From: Streptomyces sp. CB01881
GTDB lineage: Bacteria; Actinomycetota; Actinomycetes; Streptomycetales; Streptomycetaceae
Reading direction: 5' to 3'
Assembly (NCBI RefSeq): GCF_002953255.1
Contig: NZ_CP026498.1
Span: forward strand, 7,215,562 to 7,279,561
Length of the DNA: 64,000 bases
Below are positions 17,447 through 25,868 of this stretch, one piece after another. The first letter of the stretch is position 1. Each line of letters begins with the position of its first letter. The position numbers were made by a program, and so were the translations under genes. The notes beneath the pieces were generated by a model. It had not been told where the DNA came from, did no database searches, and worked only from the letters and a program-made list of their open reading frames with translations.

Positions 17447-18100
17447 GTGACCAGCCTCGCCCTCGGCCCGTCCTGGCTCGATCCGACCCAGCTGATCTCC
17501 ACGTTCGGGCCGATCGGCATCATGGCCATCGTCTTCGCCGAGTCCGGCCTGCTGATCGGCTTCTTCCTCCCCGGGGACTCGCTCCTCTTCACCACCGGCC
17601 TGCTGCTGGCCGGCGGCACCTACCTGCACCAGCCGCTCTGGCTGGTCTGCGCGCTGATCGTGGCCGCCGCGGTGGCCGGGGACCAGGTCGGCTACCTCTT
17701 CGGCCGCAAGGTCGGGCCGAGCCTGTTCCGGCGCCCCGACTCCCGGCTGTTCAAGCAGGAGAACGTGGAGAAGGCCGCCGCCTTCTTCGACCGGCACGGA
17801 CCCAAGGCGATCGTGCTGGCCCGCTTCGTGCCGATCGTGCGGACCTTCACCCCGATCGTCGCCGGGGTGAGCAGGATGAACTACCGCACCTTCGTCGTCT
17901 TCAACGTCGTCGGCGGCGTCCTCTGGGGCGCCGGCGTCACCGTGCTCGGCTACTACCTCGGCCGGATCCCGTTCGTCCGGGACAACATCGAGGCGATCCT
18001 GGTCGGCATCGTGCTGGTCTCGGTGGTACCGGTGGCGGTCGAACTCCTGCGCGCCCGCCGGGCCGGCACGTCCGCCCAGGCCCACCACCGCGCCGGGTAG
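17447..18100 (+). CDS. DedA-family membrane protein
   Basis: 217 residues from a GTG at 17447 with AGGAG ten bases upstream. The family block FAESGLLIGFFLPGDSLLFTTGLL is followed by GDQVGYLFGRKVG and FDRHGPKAIVLARFVPIVRTFTPIVAG, whose arginines in the [FY]xRFxPxxR motif are conserved in DedA proteins. DedA members support undecaprenyl phosphate or phospholipid recycling and membrane energisation. It stands alone. Confidence 0.92.
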   Translation: MTSLALGPSWLDPTQLISTFGPIGIMAIVFAESGLLIGFFLPGDSLLFTTGLLLAGGTYLHQPLWLVCALIVAAAVAGDQVGYLFGRKVGPSLFRRPDSRLFKQENVEKAAAFFDRHGPKAIVLARFVPIVRTFTPIVAGVSRMNYRTFVVFNVVGGVLWGAGVTVLGYYLGRIPFVRDNIEAILVGIVLVSVVPVAVELLRARRAGTSAQAHHRAG

Positions 18101-18228
18101 GCGCCCGGAGGCCCCGGCGCCCGCCGCGACGTACATGTGCGTCCGGCAGTTCGATCAGGCAAGGTGTAACCCGAGATCGAACGGCGGCCCGGTGACCCCG
18201 GCGCCACCAGGGGCGGCAAGGAGCGGAA

Positions 18229-20130
18229 GTGCCTAAGCGGGGCCGACCGGGCGGAGGCAGGCGGGCCAGGGGCGGCAAGGGGGCCCGGCAGGCGCGTCAG
18301 ACGCGTCCGGCACCGGGATCGCAGCCGCTCCACCCCTCCGACGCGCCACCCACCGAGGGCCTGCTCGGCCACCCCGCCCCGGCCGTCGAGCCGACCACGG
18401 TGATCCCGCTCGTCCCGCCCGTCACGGAGACCAAGGGACTGCTGAGCCCGGAGTCCGCCGCCGAACCCGGGCGTGCGCCCGTCGACGCGAAGCCGGGGCC
18501 CGCCGACGCGGGGTCCGGCCCGGTGACGGTGCGCCCCGGCCCGGCGACGGTGGAGTCCGGCCCGGCGACGGTGGAGGAGCCCGAGCGACCCGCCCCCGTC
18601 CACCGCCGGCGGTCGGTCGCCGAGGACACCCTCACCCCCGAGGAATGGCAGGCGGCCGGCTACACCCCGCCCACCGGCACCGCCGTGCCGGCCCTCCAGC
18701 CCGGTGCCCCCGGCGAGGCGCCCTGGCCGGACCGGATGCGCACCCTGCTGCGCACCCCGATGACCGAGCGCCCGGCCTTCGAACGCACCGCGCGCGAGCT
18801 GCACCCCTCCGCCGCCCGGAACGTCCCGCGCATCCTCGACCTGACGCTGCGGATCGGCGAACTGCTGCTGGCCAGCGGCGAGGCCGCCGAGGACGTCGAG
18901 GCGGCCATGCTCGGCATCGTCCACGCGTACCGGCTGGACCGCTGCGAGCCGCAGGTCACCTTCACCCTGATCGGCATCTCGCACCAGCCCTCGCTGGTCG
19001 AGCCGCCGGTCACCGCGGACCGGGTGGTGCGCCGCCGCACCTCCGACTACACCCGGCTGAACGCGGTGTACGAGCTGGTCGCCGACATCACCGCGGAGAA
19101 GGTCACCGTCAACGACGCGTACCGCCGCCTCGCCCTGATCCGCCGCAACCGGCACCCGTACCCGGCCTGGCTGCTCGCGCTGAACACCGGGCTGCTGGCC
19201 GGCGCGGCGACCTTCCTGGTCGGCGGGCGGATCGACGACAAGGGGTGGCTGGTCTTCGCCAGCGCCTTCATCGCGGCCGTCCTCGGCGACCGGCTGGCCT
19301 CGATGATCGCCCGCCGCGGCCTGCCGGAGTTCTACCAGTTCGTGCTGGCCGCGATGCCCGCGGCGGCCTCCGGCATCATCCTCTCCTTCAACGACTGGGA
19401 CCTGCACGGTTCGGTGGTGATCACCGGTGGGCTGTTCGCGCTGCTGCCCGGGCGGGCCCTGGTGGCCGCCGTCCAGGACGGCCTGACCGGCTTCTACATC
19501 ACGGCCGCGGCCCGCCTGCTCGAAGTGATCTACCTGGTGGCGGGCATCGTCATCGGCGTCATGCTGATCCTCTACCTCGGGGTCGGCTTCGAGGCCAAGC
19601 TCCGGCCGGACGAGAGCCTGGTCGGGGTGAACTACCCGCCGGTGCAGATGATCGCCGCGCTGGTGCTGACGCTGGCCTTCGCGATGCTGCTGCAGACCGA
19701 CCGCCGCCTGCTCGGCATGGTCACCCTGAACAGCGGCATCGGCTGGTCCAGCTACGGCGTGCTGGTCTACAACGCGCAGGTCTCGCCGATCGTCGCCACC
19801 GGCGTGGCGGCCGGCCTGGTCGGCCTCTTCGGCCAGCTGATGGCCCGCTACCGGTACGGCTCCGCGCTGCCGTACGTCACCGCGGCGATCGGTCCGCTGA
19901 TGCCGGGTTCGGCGCTCTACCTCGGCATGCTCTCCTTCGCCCAGGGCCACTCCGCCGCCGGCATCGTCCAGATCACCCGGGCCGCCGCGATCGCCCTGGC
20001 GCTGGCGATCGGGGTGAACCTCGGGGGCGAGATCGCCCGGCTCTTCATGAAGCTGCCGGCCGGCGCCGAACTGCTGCCGGCGCAGCCCGTCGTGCCGCGC
20101 CGGGCGGCCAAGCGCACCCGCGGCTTCTGA
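18229..20130 (+). CDS. ThrE-like threonine/serine exporter family protein
   Basis: 633 residues from a GTG at 18229 with AGGAGCGGAA upstream. The first 160 residues are basic then Pro-rich. Then comes the ThrE N-terminal domain (LDLTLRIGELLLASGEAAEDVEAAMLGIVHAYRLDRCEPQVTFT, DUF1212), followed by about ten membrane segments including the second ThrE block PLMPGSALYLGMLSF. ThrE of Corynebacterium exports Thr and Ser. The stop at 20130 is followed in another frame by three YGPG repeats (see repeat at 20163). Confidence 0.88.
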   Translation: MPKRGRPGGGRRARGGKGARQARQTRPAPGSQPLHPSDAPPTEGLLGHPAPAVEPTTVIPLVPPVTETKGLLSPESAAEPGRAPVDAKPGPADAGSGPVTVRPGPATVESGPATVEEPERPAPVHRRRSVAEDTLTPEEWQAAGYTPPTGTAVPALQPGAPGEAPWPDRMRTLLRTPMTERPAFERTARELHPSAARNVPRILDLTLRIGELLLASGEAAEDVEAAMLGIVHAYRLDRCEPQVTFTLIGISHQPSLVEPPVTADRVVRRRTSDYTRLNAVYELVADITAEKVTVNDAYRRLALIRRNRHPYPAWLLALNTGLLAGAATFLVGGRIDDKGWLVFASAFIAAVLGDRLASMIARRGLPEFYQFVLAAMPAAASGIILSFNDWDLHGSVVITGGLFALLPGRALVAAVQDGLTGFYITAAARLLEVIYLVAGIVIGVMLILYLGVGFEAKLRPDESLVGVNYPPVQMIAALVLTLAFAMLLQTDRRLLGMVTLNSGIGWSSYGVLVYNAQVSPIVATGVAAGLVGLFGQLMARYRYGSALPYVTAAIGPLMPGSALYLGMLSFAQGHSAAGIVQITRAAAIALALAIGVNLGGEIARLFMKLPAGAELLPAQPVVPRRAAKRTRGF

Positions 20131-20162
20131 CCGGCGGCGGGCCGGCCCCGGACCCGGCCCGG

Positions 20163-20288
20163 GCGTACGGACCCGGCGCCCAGCCCCCGGCGTACGGACC
20201 CGGCGTGCAGTCCCCGGCGTACGGACCCGGAGTCGGCCGCGGTCACCGGACCGCACGCCGTACTCGTTGGGCACGCCGTACTCGTTGG
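20163..20288. repeat. Tandem repeats (27-bp x3 and 18-bp x2) after the ThrE-like gene
   Basis: A 27-bp unit repeats at 20163, 20190 and 20217 (third partial); it starts GCGTACGGACCCGG. An 18-bp unit, GCACGCCGTACTCGTTGG, is duplicated exactly at 20253 and 20271. Both periods are multiples of three. In a frame offset from the exporter the first set reads AYGPGxQxP repeats. Confidence 0.8.
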
Positions 20289-20391
20289 AGGGGTGTCGGC
20301 CGGGGACGGTACGCCGCACCCGCCGGACCGGTGGCGGCCCGGGCCATGTCGCGGCCCGCATGACGCAGGACCAGGAACGAAGGTAAGACGC

Positions 20392-21459
20392 ATGACCACA
20401 CTGCTGGACGGCTACCGCGAGCACATCGTCGCCGCGCACAAGCAACCGCTGTTCCTGCTGCTGGTCGGGTTCATCACCTCCTTCGTCTTCATCCGGTTCA
20501 GCGTGCGGATGATCAGGGCCCAGGTGCGCTGGTGGCCCGGCAACGTCACCCCCGGCGGACTGCACATCCACCACATGGTGTTCGGCCTGGGCTTCCTGCT
20601 GGTCGGCGGCATCGGGGTGTTCGCGACCTACGGCGGGCACCCCTGGATCGACGTGTTCGGGCTGCTCTTCGGCATCGGCTGCGGCCTGGTGCTGGACGAG
20701 TTCGCGCTGATCCTGCACCTGGACGACGTCTACTGGGGCGAGCAGGGCCGCAAGTCGGTGGACGCGGTGATCTTCGGCATCCTCTTCACCGCACTGCTGC
20801 TGGTCGGTTACGTGCCGCTCGGTGTGGTGCCCAGCCAGGAGACCAGGTGGGGGCTGGTCACGGTGATCTCGGTGAACATGCTGGTCTCCATGGTGGCCCT
20901 GCTCAAGGGCAAGGTGTGGACCGGCCTGCTCGGCATCATGGTGCCCGGCATCTCCTGGATCGGCGCGATCCGGCTGGCCCGGCCCAGCAGCCCCTGGGCG
21001 CGCTGGCGCTACGCGACGCGCCCGCGCCGCCGGGCGCGCGCGATCCGGCGCGAGCGCCGCCTGCACCGGCGTGCGGACATCGCCCGGACCTGGCTCTTCG
21101 ACCTGATCGCCGGCGCCCCGGACAAGGTCCCGGCCAGCCACCCCGCCGCCCACCGGGTCGCCGAGCGGATGGCCGCCCGGGCCACCGCCCACCTCGACGC
21201 GCACGAGGCCCGCGCGCTGGCCCGGCGCTCCGCCCGGCTGGCCGACCGCCGCTCGGCCGCCGCCGCGGGGCCCGGCCCCGACACGGGCGCCGCCGACCAC
21301 GGGACCCGCGAGCCCGGCACCCGGCGCGGAGCCCAGCAGCGCCGGCGGACCGTCCGGGCGGGGCGCAGCCGCACCTACGCGGTGGGCCCGACCGGCCTGG
21401 AGCCGCGGCCCGGCCGCCACCCCCACCTGCGGCCGCACACCCGCCGGATCCACCGGTAG
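20392..21459 (+). CDS. Integral membrane protein with an HIHH motif, unknown function
   Basis: 355 residues. Six or so membrane segments in the first 210 residues contain the polar motif PGGLHIHHMVFGLGFL near residue 60 and DEFALILHLDDVYW near residue 105; His and Asp clusters inside a membrane protein suggest metal binding or a catalytic site, as in some membrane hydrolases. The last 140 residues are an Arg/Ala-rich basic tail. Orthologues are widespread in Streptomyces without assigned function. Confidence 0.8.
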   Translation: MTTLLDGYREHIVAAHKQPLFLLLVGFITSFVFIRFSVRMIRAQVRWWPGNVTPGGLHIHHMVFGLGFLLVGGIGVFATYGGHPWIDVFGLLFGIGCGLVLDEFALILHLDDVYWGEQGRKSVDAVIFGILFTALLLVGYVPLGVVPSQETRWGLVTVISVNMLVSMVALLKGKVWTGLLGIMVPGISWIGAIRLARPSSPWARWRYATRPRRRARAIRRERRLHRRADIARTWLFDLIAGAPDKVPASHPAAHRVAERMAARATAHLDAHEARALARRSARLADRRSAAAAGPGPDTGAADHGTREPGTRRGAQQRRRTVRAGRSRTYAVGPTGLEPRPGRHPHLRPHTRRIHR

Positions 21460-21676
21460 TTCGCATGCCCTTTGCGCCCGGCCGGAGTTGAGGCCCGGTC
21501 GGATCATCCGACGGGTCACCCGGCCGGCCGTGCGGGCTTGGAACGGGAAAGCCGCCCGGCTTGAGAACATGGCGATGCGTAAACGATTTGTCATGTGATG
21601 GGACGCTTTGCCGGGCCTGTGCAACCAACCGACCACCCGGCGGCGGCCCCTCCCGGACCCTGAGAAGGGATGTCTC

Positions 21677-22975
21677 GTGGTGCGCAGGCTGCTGCCGACC
21701 CTCCTGTTGTCCCTCACCGCCCTGCTCGGGCTGATCCCCGCCGCCGCGGCCCTCCCCGCCGCCGCGGCCCTCCCCGCCGACCCGGACCGGGCCCCGGGCG
21801 CCACGGCGGCCGACGAGGCGCACCCCTCCGCCGAGTCCGTCGACCGCGCCCGCGCCGAGGCCGACCGCCGGGCCGCCACGGTCACCGCCGTCGAGGCCGG
21901 GCTCACCGCCGCCAAGGCCGAACTCGACCGGACCGGCCGGGTCGCCGAACAGGCCGTGGAGGCCTACAACGGCGCCCAGCTCGCGCTCACCCGCGCCCGC
22001 GCCGAGGAGTCCGCCGCGATCGGCCGGGCCGCCTCCGCCGAGGCCGACCGGGCCGGGGCGGCCGAAGACGCCGCCGCGCTGGCCGCCGAAACGTACCGCC
22101 AGGGCGCCACCGCCGAACTCTCCGCCATCAACGCCCTGATCGGCGCCCGCGGACCGCGCGAGGCCGGCGACCAGGCCGCCGTGGTCGGCGTGGCCAGCGA
22201 CCGCACCCGGCAGATCCTCGACGCGGCCACCTCCACCGCCGCCGCCGCGACCCGGGCCTCGGCCGCCGCGCGCGCCGCGACCGAGGCGGCGGAGAAGGCC
22301 GCGGCCGAGGTCGGAGCGGCCCGGGACCGGGCGGAGTCACGGCTCGCCGCCCAACAGGACCAGGTGGTCACCACCGGCCGGCGCCGCGAACAGCTCCTCA
22401 CCGAGCTAGCCGCCGCCCGCCACACCACGGTCGAGCTGGAGCGGCAGCGGCGCGAGGCGCTGGAGGCGATCGCCGCCCGCGAGGCCGAGGCCGCCGCCCG
22501 GGCCGCCGCCGAGAAGGCCGCGGCCGAACAGGAGGCGGCGGAGAAGGCCGCCGCGAAGACCGCCGGGGGAGCCACGACCGTACCGCCGCCGGCCGGGCGC
22601 CCGTGGTCGGAGGAGGGCGCGGCCGCTGCCGTCGCCTTCGCCCGCTCCAAGATCGGACTGCCGTACATCTGGGGCGGTGAGGGTCCCGACGGCTACGACT
22701 GCTCGGGGCTGACCATGATGGCCTGGCGTCAGGGCGGCCGGCAGCTCAACCACTTCGCCGCCGACCAGTACGCCCAGAGCACCCCGATCGGCTACCGCCG
22801 GCTCCGCCCCGGCGACCTCGTCTTCTGGACCGACACCGGCCGCGCCGCCGACATCCACCACGTAGGCCTCTACATCGGCGACGACCAGATGATCGAGGCC
22901 CCGCGCGCGGGCATGCCGGTCAAGCAGGCCAGCCTCTGGATCATGGGCGCACCGGACTTCTACGCCCGCCCGTGA
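21677..22975 (+). CDS. Secreted NlpC/P60 peptidoglycan endopeptidase
   Basis: About 432 residues from a GTG at 21677 (a second GTG at 21680) with AGAAGGG upstream. A signal peptide (LLPTLLLSLTALLGLIPAAAA) precedes a long Ala-rich coiled coil (residues 50-290). The C-terminal NlpC/P60 domain has the catalytic Cys in GYDCSGLTMMAW and the His in IHHVGLYIG, cleaving stem peptides of peptidoglycan as in the RipA/RPF-type hydrolases. No c-di-AMP (ydaO) riboswitch consensus was found upstream. Confidence 0.92.
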   Translation: MVRRLLPTLLLSLTALLGLIPAAAALPAAAALPADPDRAPGATAADEAHPSAESVDRARAEADRRAATVTAVEAGLTAAKAELDRTGRVAEQAVEAYNGAQLALTRARAEESAAIGRAASAEADRAGAAEDAAALAAETYRQGATAELSAINALIGARGPREAGDQAAVVGVASDRTRQILDAATSTAAAATRASAAARAATEAAEKAAAEVGAARDRAESRLAAQQDQVVTTGRRREQLLTELAAARHTTVELERQRREALEAIAAREAEAAARAAAEKAAAEQEAAEKAAAKTAGGATTVPPPAGRPWSEEGAAAAVAFARSKIGLPYIWGGEGPDGYDCSGLTMMAWRQGGRQLNHFAADQYAQSTPIGYRRLRPGDLVFWTDTGRAADIHHVGLYIGDDQMIEAPRAGMPVKQASLWIMGAPDFYARP

Positions 22976-23097
22976 CGGCGCCGGGCCGGCGCGTAGGTTC
23001 TCAGACTTTCTTGCGCTTTCTCGCGAACTCTTCGCCTTGATTGCGCGCACGAAAGATGAGCGGGACAGCGCTGTGGTACGGGCCGGTACAGAGCCAA

Positions 23098-23910
23098 CTA
23101 TCCCCCGACCAGGTCCCGGGCGGTGCCTGCGACGGCTGGGCCGATGCTCGTCGGCAGGTGGCTGATGACGAGTGCGATGGCCTGCTCTGCGGTGTCGGCT
23201 TCGCCGATCACCGTTCCCCGGTCGGGACCGCACACTCGGTATCGCCCGTCACGCAGCGGATCGACGAACGGCACTACCCAGGTGAATGGGTATCCGGTGC
23301 AGGTGGTGAAGTGAAGGGACCAGTGGCTGGTGAAGGGATAGAGCTGCCTGAGCTTCGGCTCGGCATGAGCGGCTTCCACCAGATCGCGGACCGTGGGGAA
23401 CGGAATGTCCTCCCGCATCTCCTCCCGCAGGAGGCGCCACTTCACAGTGACAGCGTCAGCAGGGCCGCGTTCGTGGGCCTCGGCGAGTTCACTGAAGGTG
23501 ACGAACGCGCAGAGACCGCGAAGTTCGTGCAGGGTTGCCCCCGCTCGCCAGGCCGTGGCGGCCTTCGCCACCTCCTGGAGGTCTTGTGTTGCGCCGTGGA
23601 TGAGCCTGACGCCCTGGCTCCAGCCTTCGATGATGAACCATCGTTCCTGAGAGCCGAGGCGGATCGAGAGTGGCTCACGACCGCCGGCTGGGCCGGGGAC
23701 TGTCCAGTTGTCATCCGAGTCGTTCCGCTGAACCGGGCCGAGGTCGAGGCCGAGGTCGGCGGCGACCTGTTCCAACGCGGCGGTGAGACCGCCTGCGGCG
23801 GCCAGGTCTGGATACAGATCGGGGTTGGGCCCCTTGGGCGGAACGGCGGCATTGTCGGAGGACTCAAGGCTCATCGGGGCAGTCTGACGGCTTCCCGCAG
23901 GTTCGGTCAT
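23098..23910 (-). CDS. DUF6193-family protein
   Basis: 270 residues, cytoplasmic. The pattern DLYPDLAAAGGLTAALEQVAADLG, then a Trp-rich middle (ERWFIIEGWSQGVRLIHGATQDLQEVAKAATAW), LVEAAHAEPKLRQLYPFTSHW and a C-terminal AEQAIALVISHLP matches my memory of DUF6193, a streptomycete family of unknown role. Codon bias and GC are visibly lower than in the neighbours, suggesting recent transfer. The start is uncertain: ATG at 23910, or at 23874, neither with a good ribosome site. Confidence 0.65.
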   Translation of the reverse strand: MTEPAGSRQTAPMSLESSDNAAVPPKGPNPDLYPDLAAAGGLTAALEQVAADLGLDLGPVQRNDSDDNWTVPGPAGGREPLSIRLGSQERWFIIEGWSQGVRLIHGATQDLQEVAKAATAWRAGATLHELRGLCAFVTFSELAEAHERGPADAVTVKWRLLREEMREDIPFPTVRDLVEAAHAEPKLRQLYPFTSHWSLHFTTCTGYPFTWVVPFVDPLRDGRYRVCGPDRGTVIGEADTAEQAIALVISHLPTSIGPAVAGTARDLVGG

Positions 23911-24394
23911 CCGCGAGTTCGTGCGACAGCGGACTGCTGGACGGCGGTGCCCCAGTCGGAGTCAGCGGCAGAGATCCATGATCGTGTCGTCGAAGCCGGG
24001 GAACTCCAGGGTCGCTTGCCCGATGACGGCAGTGGGCAGCTGCTGCCGTCAGCTCCGCAAGATCAATGCGACAACCCGCAACAGCCCAGCTCACGCCGAA
24101 GCCGAATGAAGATCACGAGTGGAACCTACACCGGCGTGCAGGTTCGCGGATTTCGTGGCCACATCTCACGAGCGATGGCCAAGCGATGGCATATCTGACA
24201 CGAATCTGAGACTGGCAGGTCAAGCCGCCCACTCGTATGGGTGATTGGGCTCTGATGCTGGTGCCCTGGCAGAAGCCCGCTGACACCGTGGGCTCACGGG
24301 GCATCGCTCGCGGGTTCGGGGGTGTGCGGTGGGGGAGATCGCCGCGACGGTGAGAGGAAGCGACCGTCCAAGCCGTGAGACAGCGGGAAGCTGC
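23911..24394. other. 484-nt low-GC stretch, no intact gene; possible gene remnant
   Basis: GC is lower than in the surroundings. On the minus strand near 23970-24050 a short frame reads QLPTAVIGQATLEFPGFD then DTIMDLCR and stop, which looks like a protein end but has an in-frame stop a few codons upstream. Near 24174-24192 GCGATGGC is directly repeated. Most likely decayed DNA from an insertion. Confidence 0.4.
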
Positions 24395-24961
24395 TCAGCG
24401 CCTCGTCTCGTACCTGGTCATGACCACGCCGCCGGGAAACGTCCGCGTCTCCACCAGGTTCAGGTTCACCCAGCTGTCCAGCGCGGTGAAGAACGGCGTG
24501 CCGCCGCCCACCAGGACCGGATGGGCGGCGATCACGTACTCGTCGATCAGCCCGGCGCGCATGGCCGCCCCGGCGAGCGTTGCGCCGCCGATGTTCATGG
24601 GGCCGCCGTCCTCGGCCTTGAGCCGGGTGATCTCGGCGATCGCGTCGCCGGTGACCAGGCGGGTGTTCCAGTCGACCTCGTCGATCGTCGAGGAGAACAC
24701 CACCTTCGGCGTGTCCCGCCAGTTCCGCGCGAACTCGATCTCCGCCGGGGTGGCGTCGGGCTGCTGGTCGCCGGTCGGCCAATAGGAGCTCATCGTCTCC
24801 CACAGCTTGCGCCCGTACAGCGACAGGCCACTCGCCTGCTCCTGGTCGAGCCACCACTGGAACAGCTCGTCGCTCGGCGGACCGCTCCAGCCGATGTCGT
24901 CCCCGGCCGCGGCGATGTAGCCGTCCAGGGTCAGGTTCATGCCGTAGATCAGTTTCCGCAT
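24395..24961 (-). CDS. Dihydrofolate-reductase-like (RibD C-terminal) protein
   Basis: 188 residues from the ATG at 24961. MRKLIYGMNLTLDGYIAAAGDDIGW, GLSLYGRKLWETM, KVVFSSTI and MNIGGATLAGAAMRAGLIDEYVIAAHPVLVGGGTPFF are the blocks of the RibD_C/YyaP dihydrofolate reductase superfamily common in Streptomyces. It probably binds NAD(P)H; the physiological substrate is unknown. It is not a folate-pathway DHFR by its neighbours. Confidence 0.88.
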   Translation of the reverse strand: MRKLIYGMNLTLDGYIAAAGDDIGWSGPPSDELFQWWLDQEQASGLSLYGRKLWETMSSYWPTGDQQPDATPAEIEFARNWRDTPKVVFSSTIDEVDWNTRLVTGDAIAEITRLKAEDGGPMNIGGATLAGAAMRAGLIDEYVIAAHPVLVGGGTPFFTALDSWVNLNLVETRTFPGGVVMTRYETRR

Positions 24962-25214
24962 GGCCCAGCCTTCCGTTCGTGGGTGTCCGGTGTATGGACC
25001 AGCGTGGCGCGGGAAACTCATCGGTGCGCGATCTGGGCTCGCCGGTAGTCCTCGTGCTCGGGGCTCGGCGTGGTGTACTCGGCCCGCCCGGCGCGTTCCC
25101 CGGTCCGGGTTGCCGGAGGGGTGGAGGGGCAGGACTGTCGGAGGGGGTCGGCCGTCGGAGGGCCGGAGTGTCGGAGGCCCGTCGTACGATGGCCGCCCCT
25201 GAAAGGAGCCCGGG

Positions 25215-25742
25215 ATGAGGCTGCGCAACGTCGAGCCGGAGGATGTCGGCGCCTACGTCAGGATGCGGTGCGACCCGGTGATGATGGCCGATCTGGGCGG
25301 TCCCCTCCCGGTGGAGGGCATCGCGGACAAGGTCCGGCGGGACGCCGAGGCCGCCGCGGCGGACCGGTCGTGGATCAAGATGATCGTCCCGGACGGGGTC
25401 GCGCCGGGCGAGGTGGCCGGGTGCGTCATGCTCTGGTCGCAGGAGGAGGACGGCACGGCCTACTCCGAGATCGGCTGGATGGTGCTGCCGGAGTTCCAGG
25501 GGCGCGGCCTCGGCAAGGCGGCCGTCCGGACCGTGCTCGACGAGGCGGTCCGGGACGGCCGCTGGGGTGCGGTGCACGCGCATCCGGCCGTCACCAACGG
25601 GCCGTCCAACGGGATCTGCCACACCCTCGGGTTCCGGCTGGCCGGCGAGCGGGAGGTCGACTTCGCGGGCCGGCTGCTGCGGGTCAACCACTGGGTGCTC
25701 GATCCCGGGCACGGCGCTCCGGGCGGGGCGCCCCGCCCGTGA
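25215..25742 (+). CDS. GNAT acetyltransferase
   Basis: 175 residues. The acetyl-CoA site is motif A: GWMVLPEFQGRGLGKAAVRTVLDEAV (Q/R-x-x-G-x-G/A). Motif B follows as HAHPAVTNGPSNGICHTLGFRLAGEREVDF. GAGCCCGGG just before the ATG contains a weak ribosome site. Substrate unknown. Adjacent to another GNAT-fold gene. Confidence 0.85.
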   Translation: MRLRNVEPEDVGAYVRMRCDPVMMADLGGPLPVEGIADKVRRDAEAAAADRSWIKMIVPDGVAPGEVAGCVMLWSQEEDGTAYSEIGWMVLPEFQGRGLGKAAVRTVLDEAVRDGRWGAVHAHPAVTNGPSNGICHTLGFRLAGEREVDFAGRLLRVNHWVLDPGHGAPGGAPRP

Positions 25743-25868
25743 TCACCGGCCCGCGGCAGAGCGGAGCCCCCGGCGCGCGCACCGGCCCGTGAACCGGCCT
25801 GTGAGCCCGGTCCGAGCAGCGGCGAATAATCGGATGCCGTCGTCGGAGGCCCGCCGTACCGTGGGCTG

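Noticed and set aside
21460..21676. c-di-AMP riboswitch before the NlpC/P60 gene
   Set aside because: Looked for because such genes often carry it in Streptomyces; the conserved core sequences were not found.
17953..21915. 1320-residue open frame on the minus strand
   Set aside because: It lies opposite four well-supported genes (DedA, ThrE-like, membrane protein, NlpC). Its Arg/Gly/Ala/Asp/Gln content is typical of an antisense frame in high-GC DNA.
24113..24304. 63-codon minus-strand frame
   Set aside because: No ribosome site, no similarity recognised, and lies in a decayed stretch.
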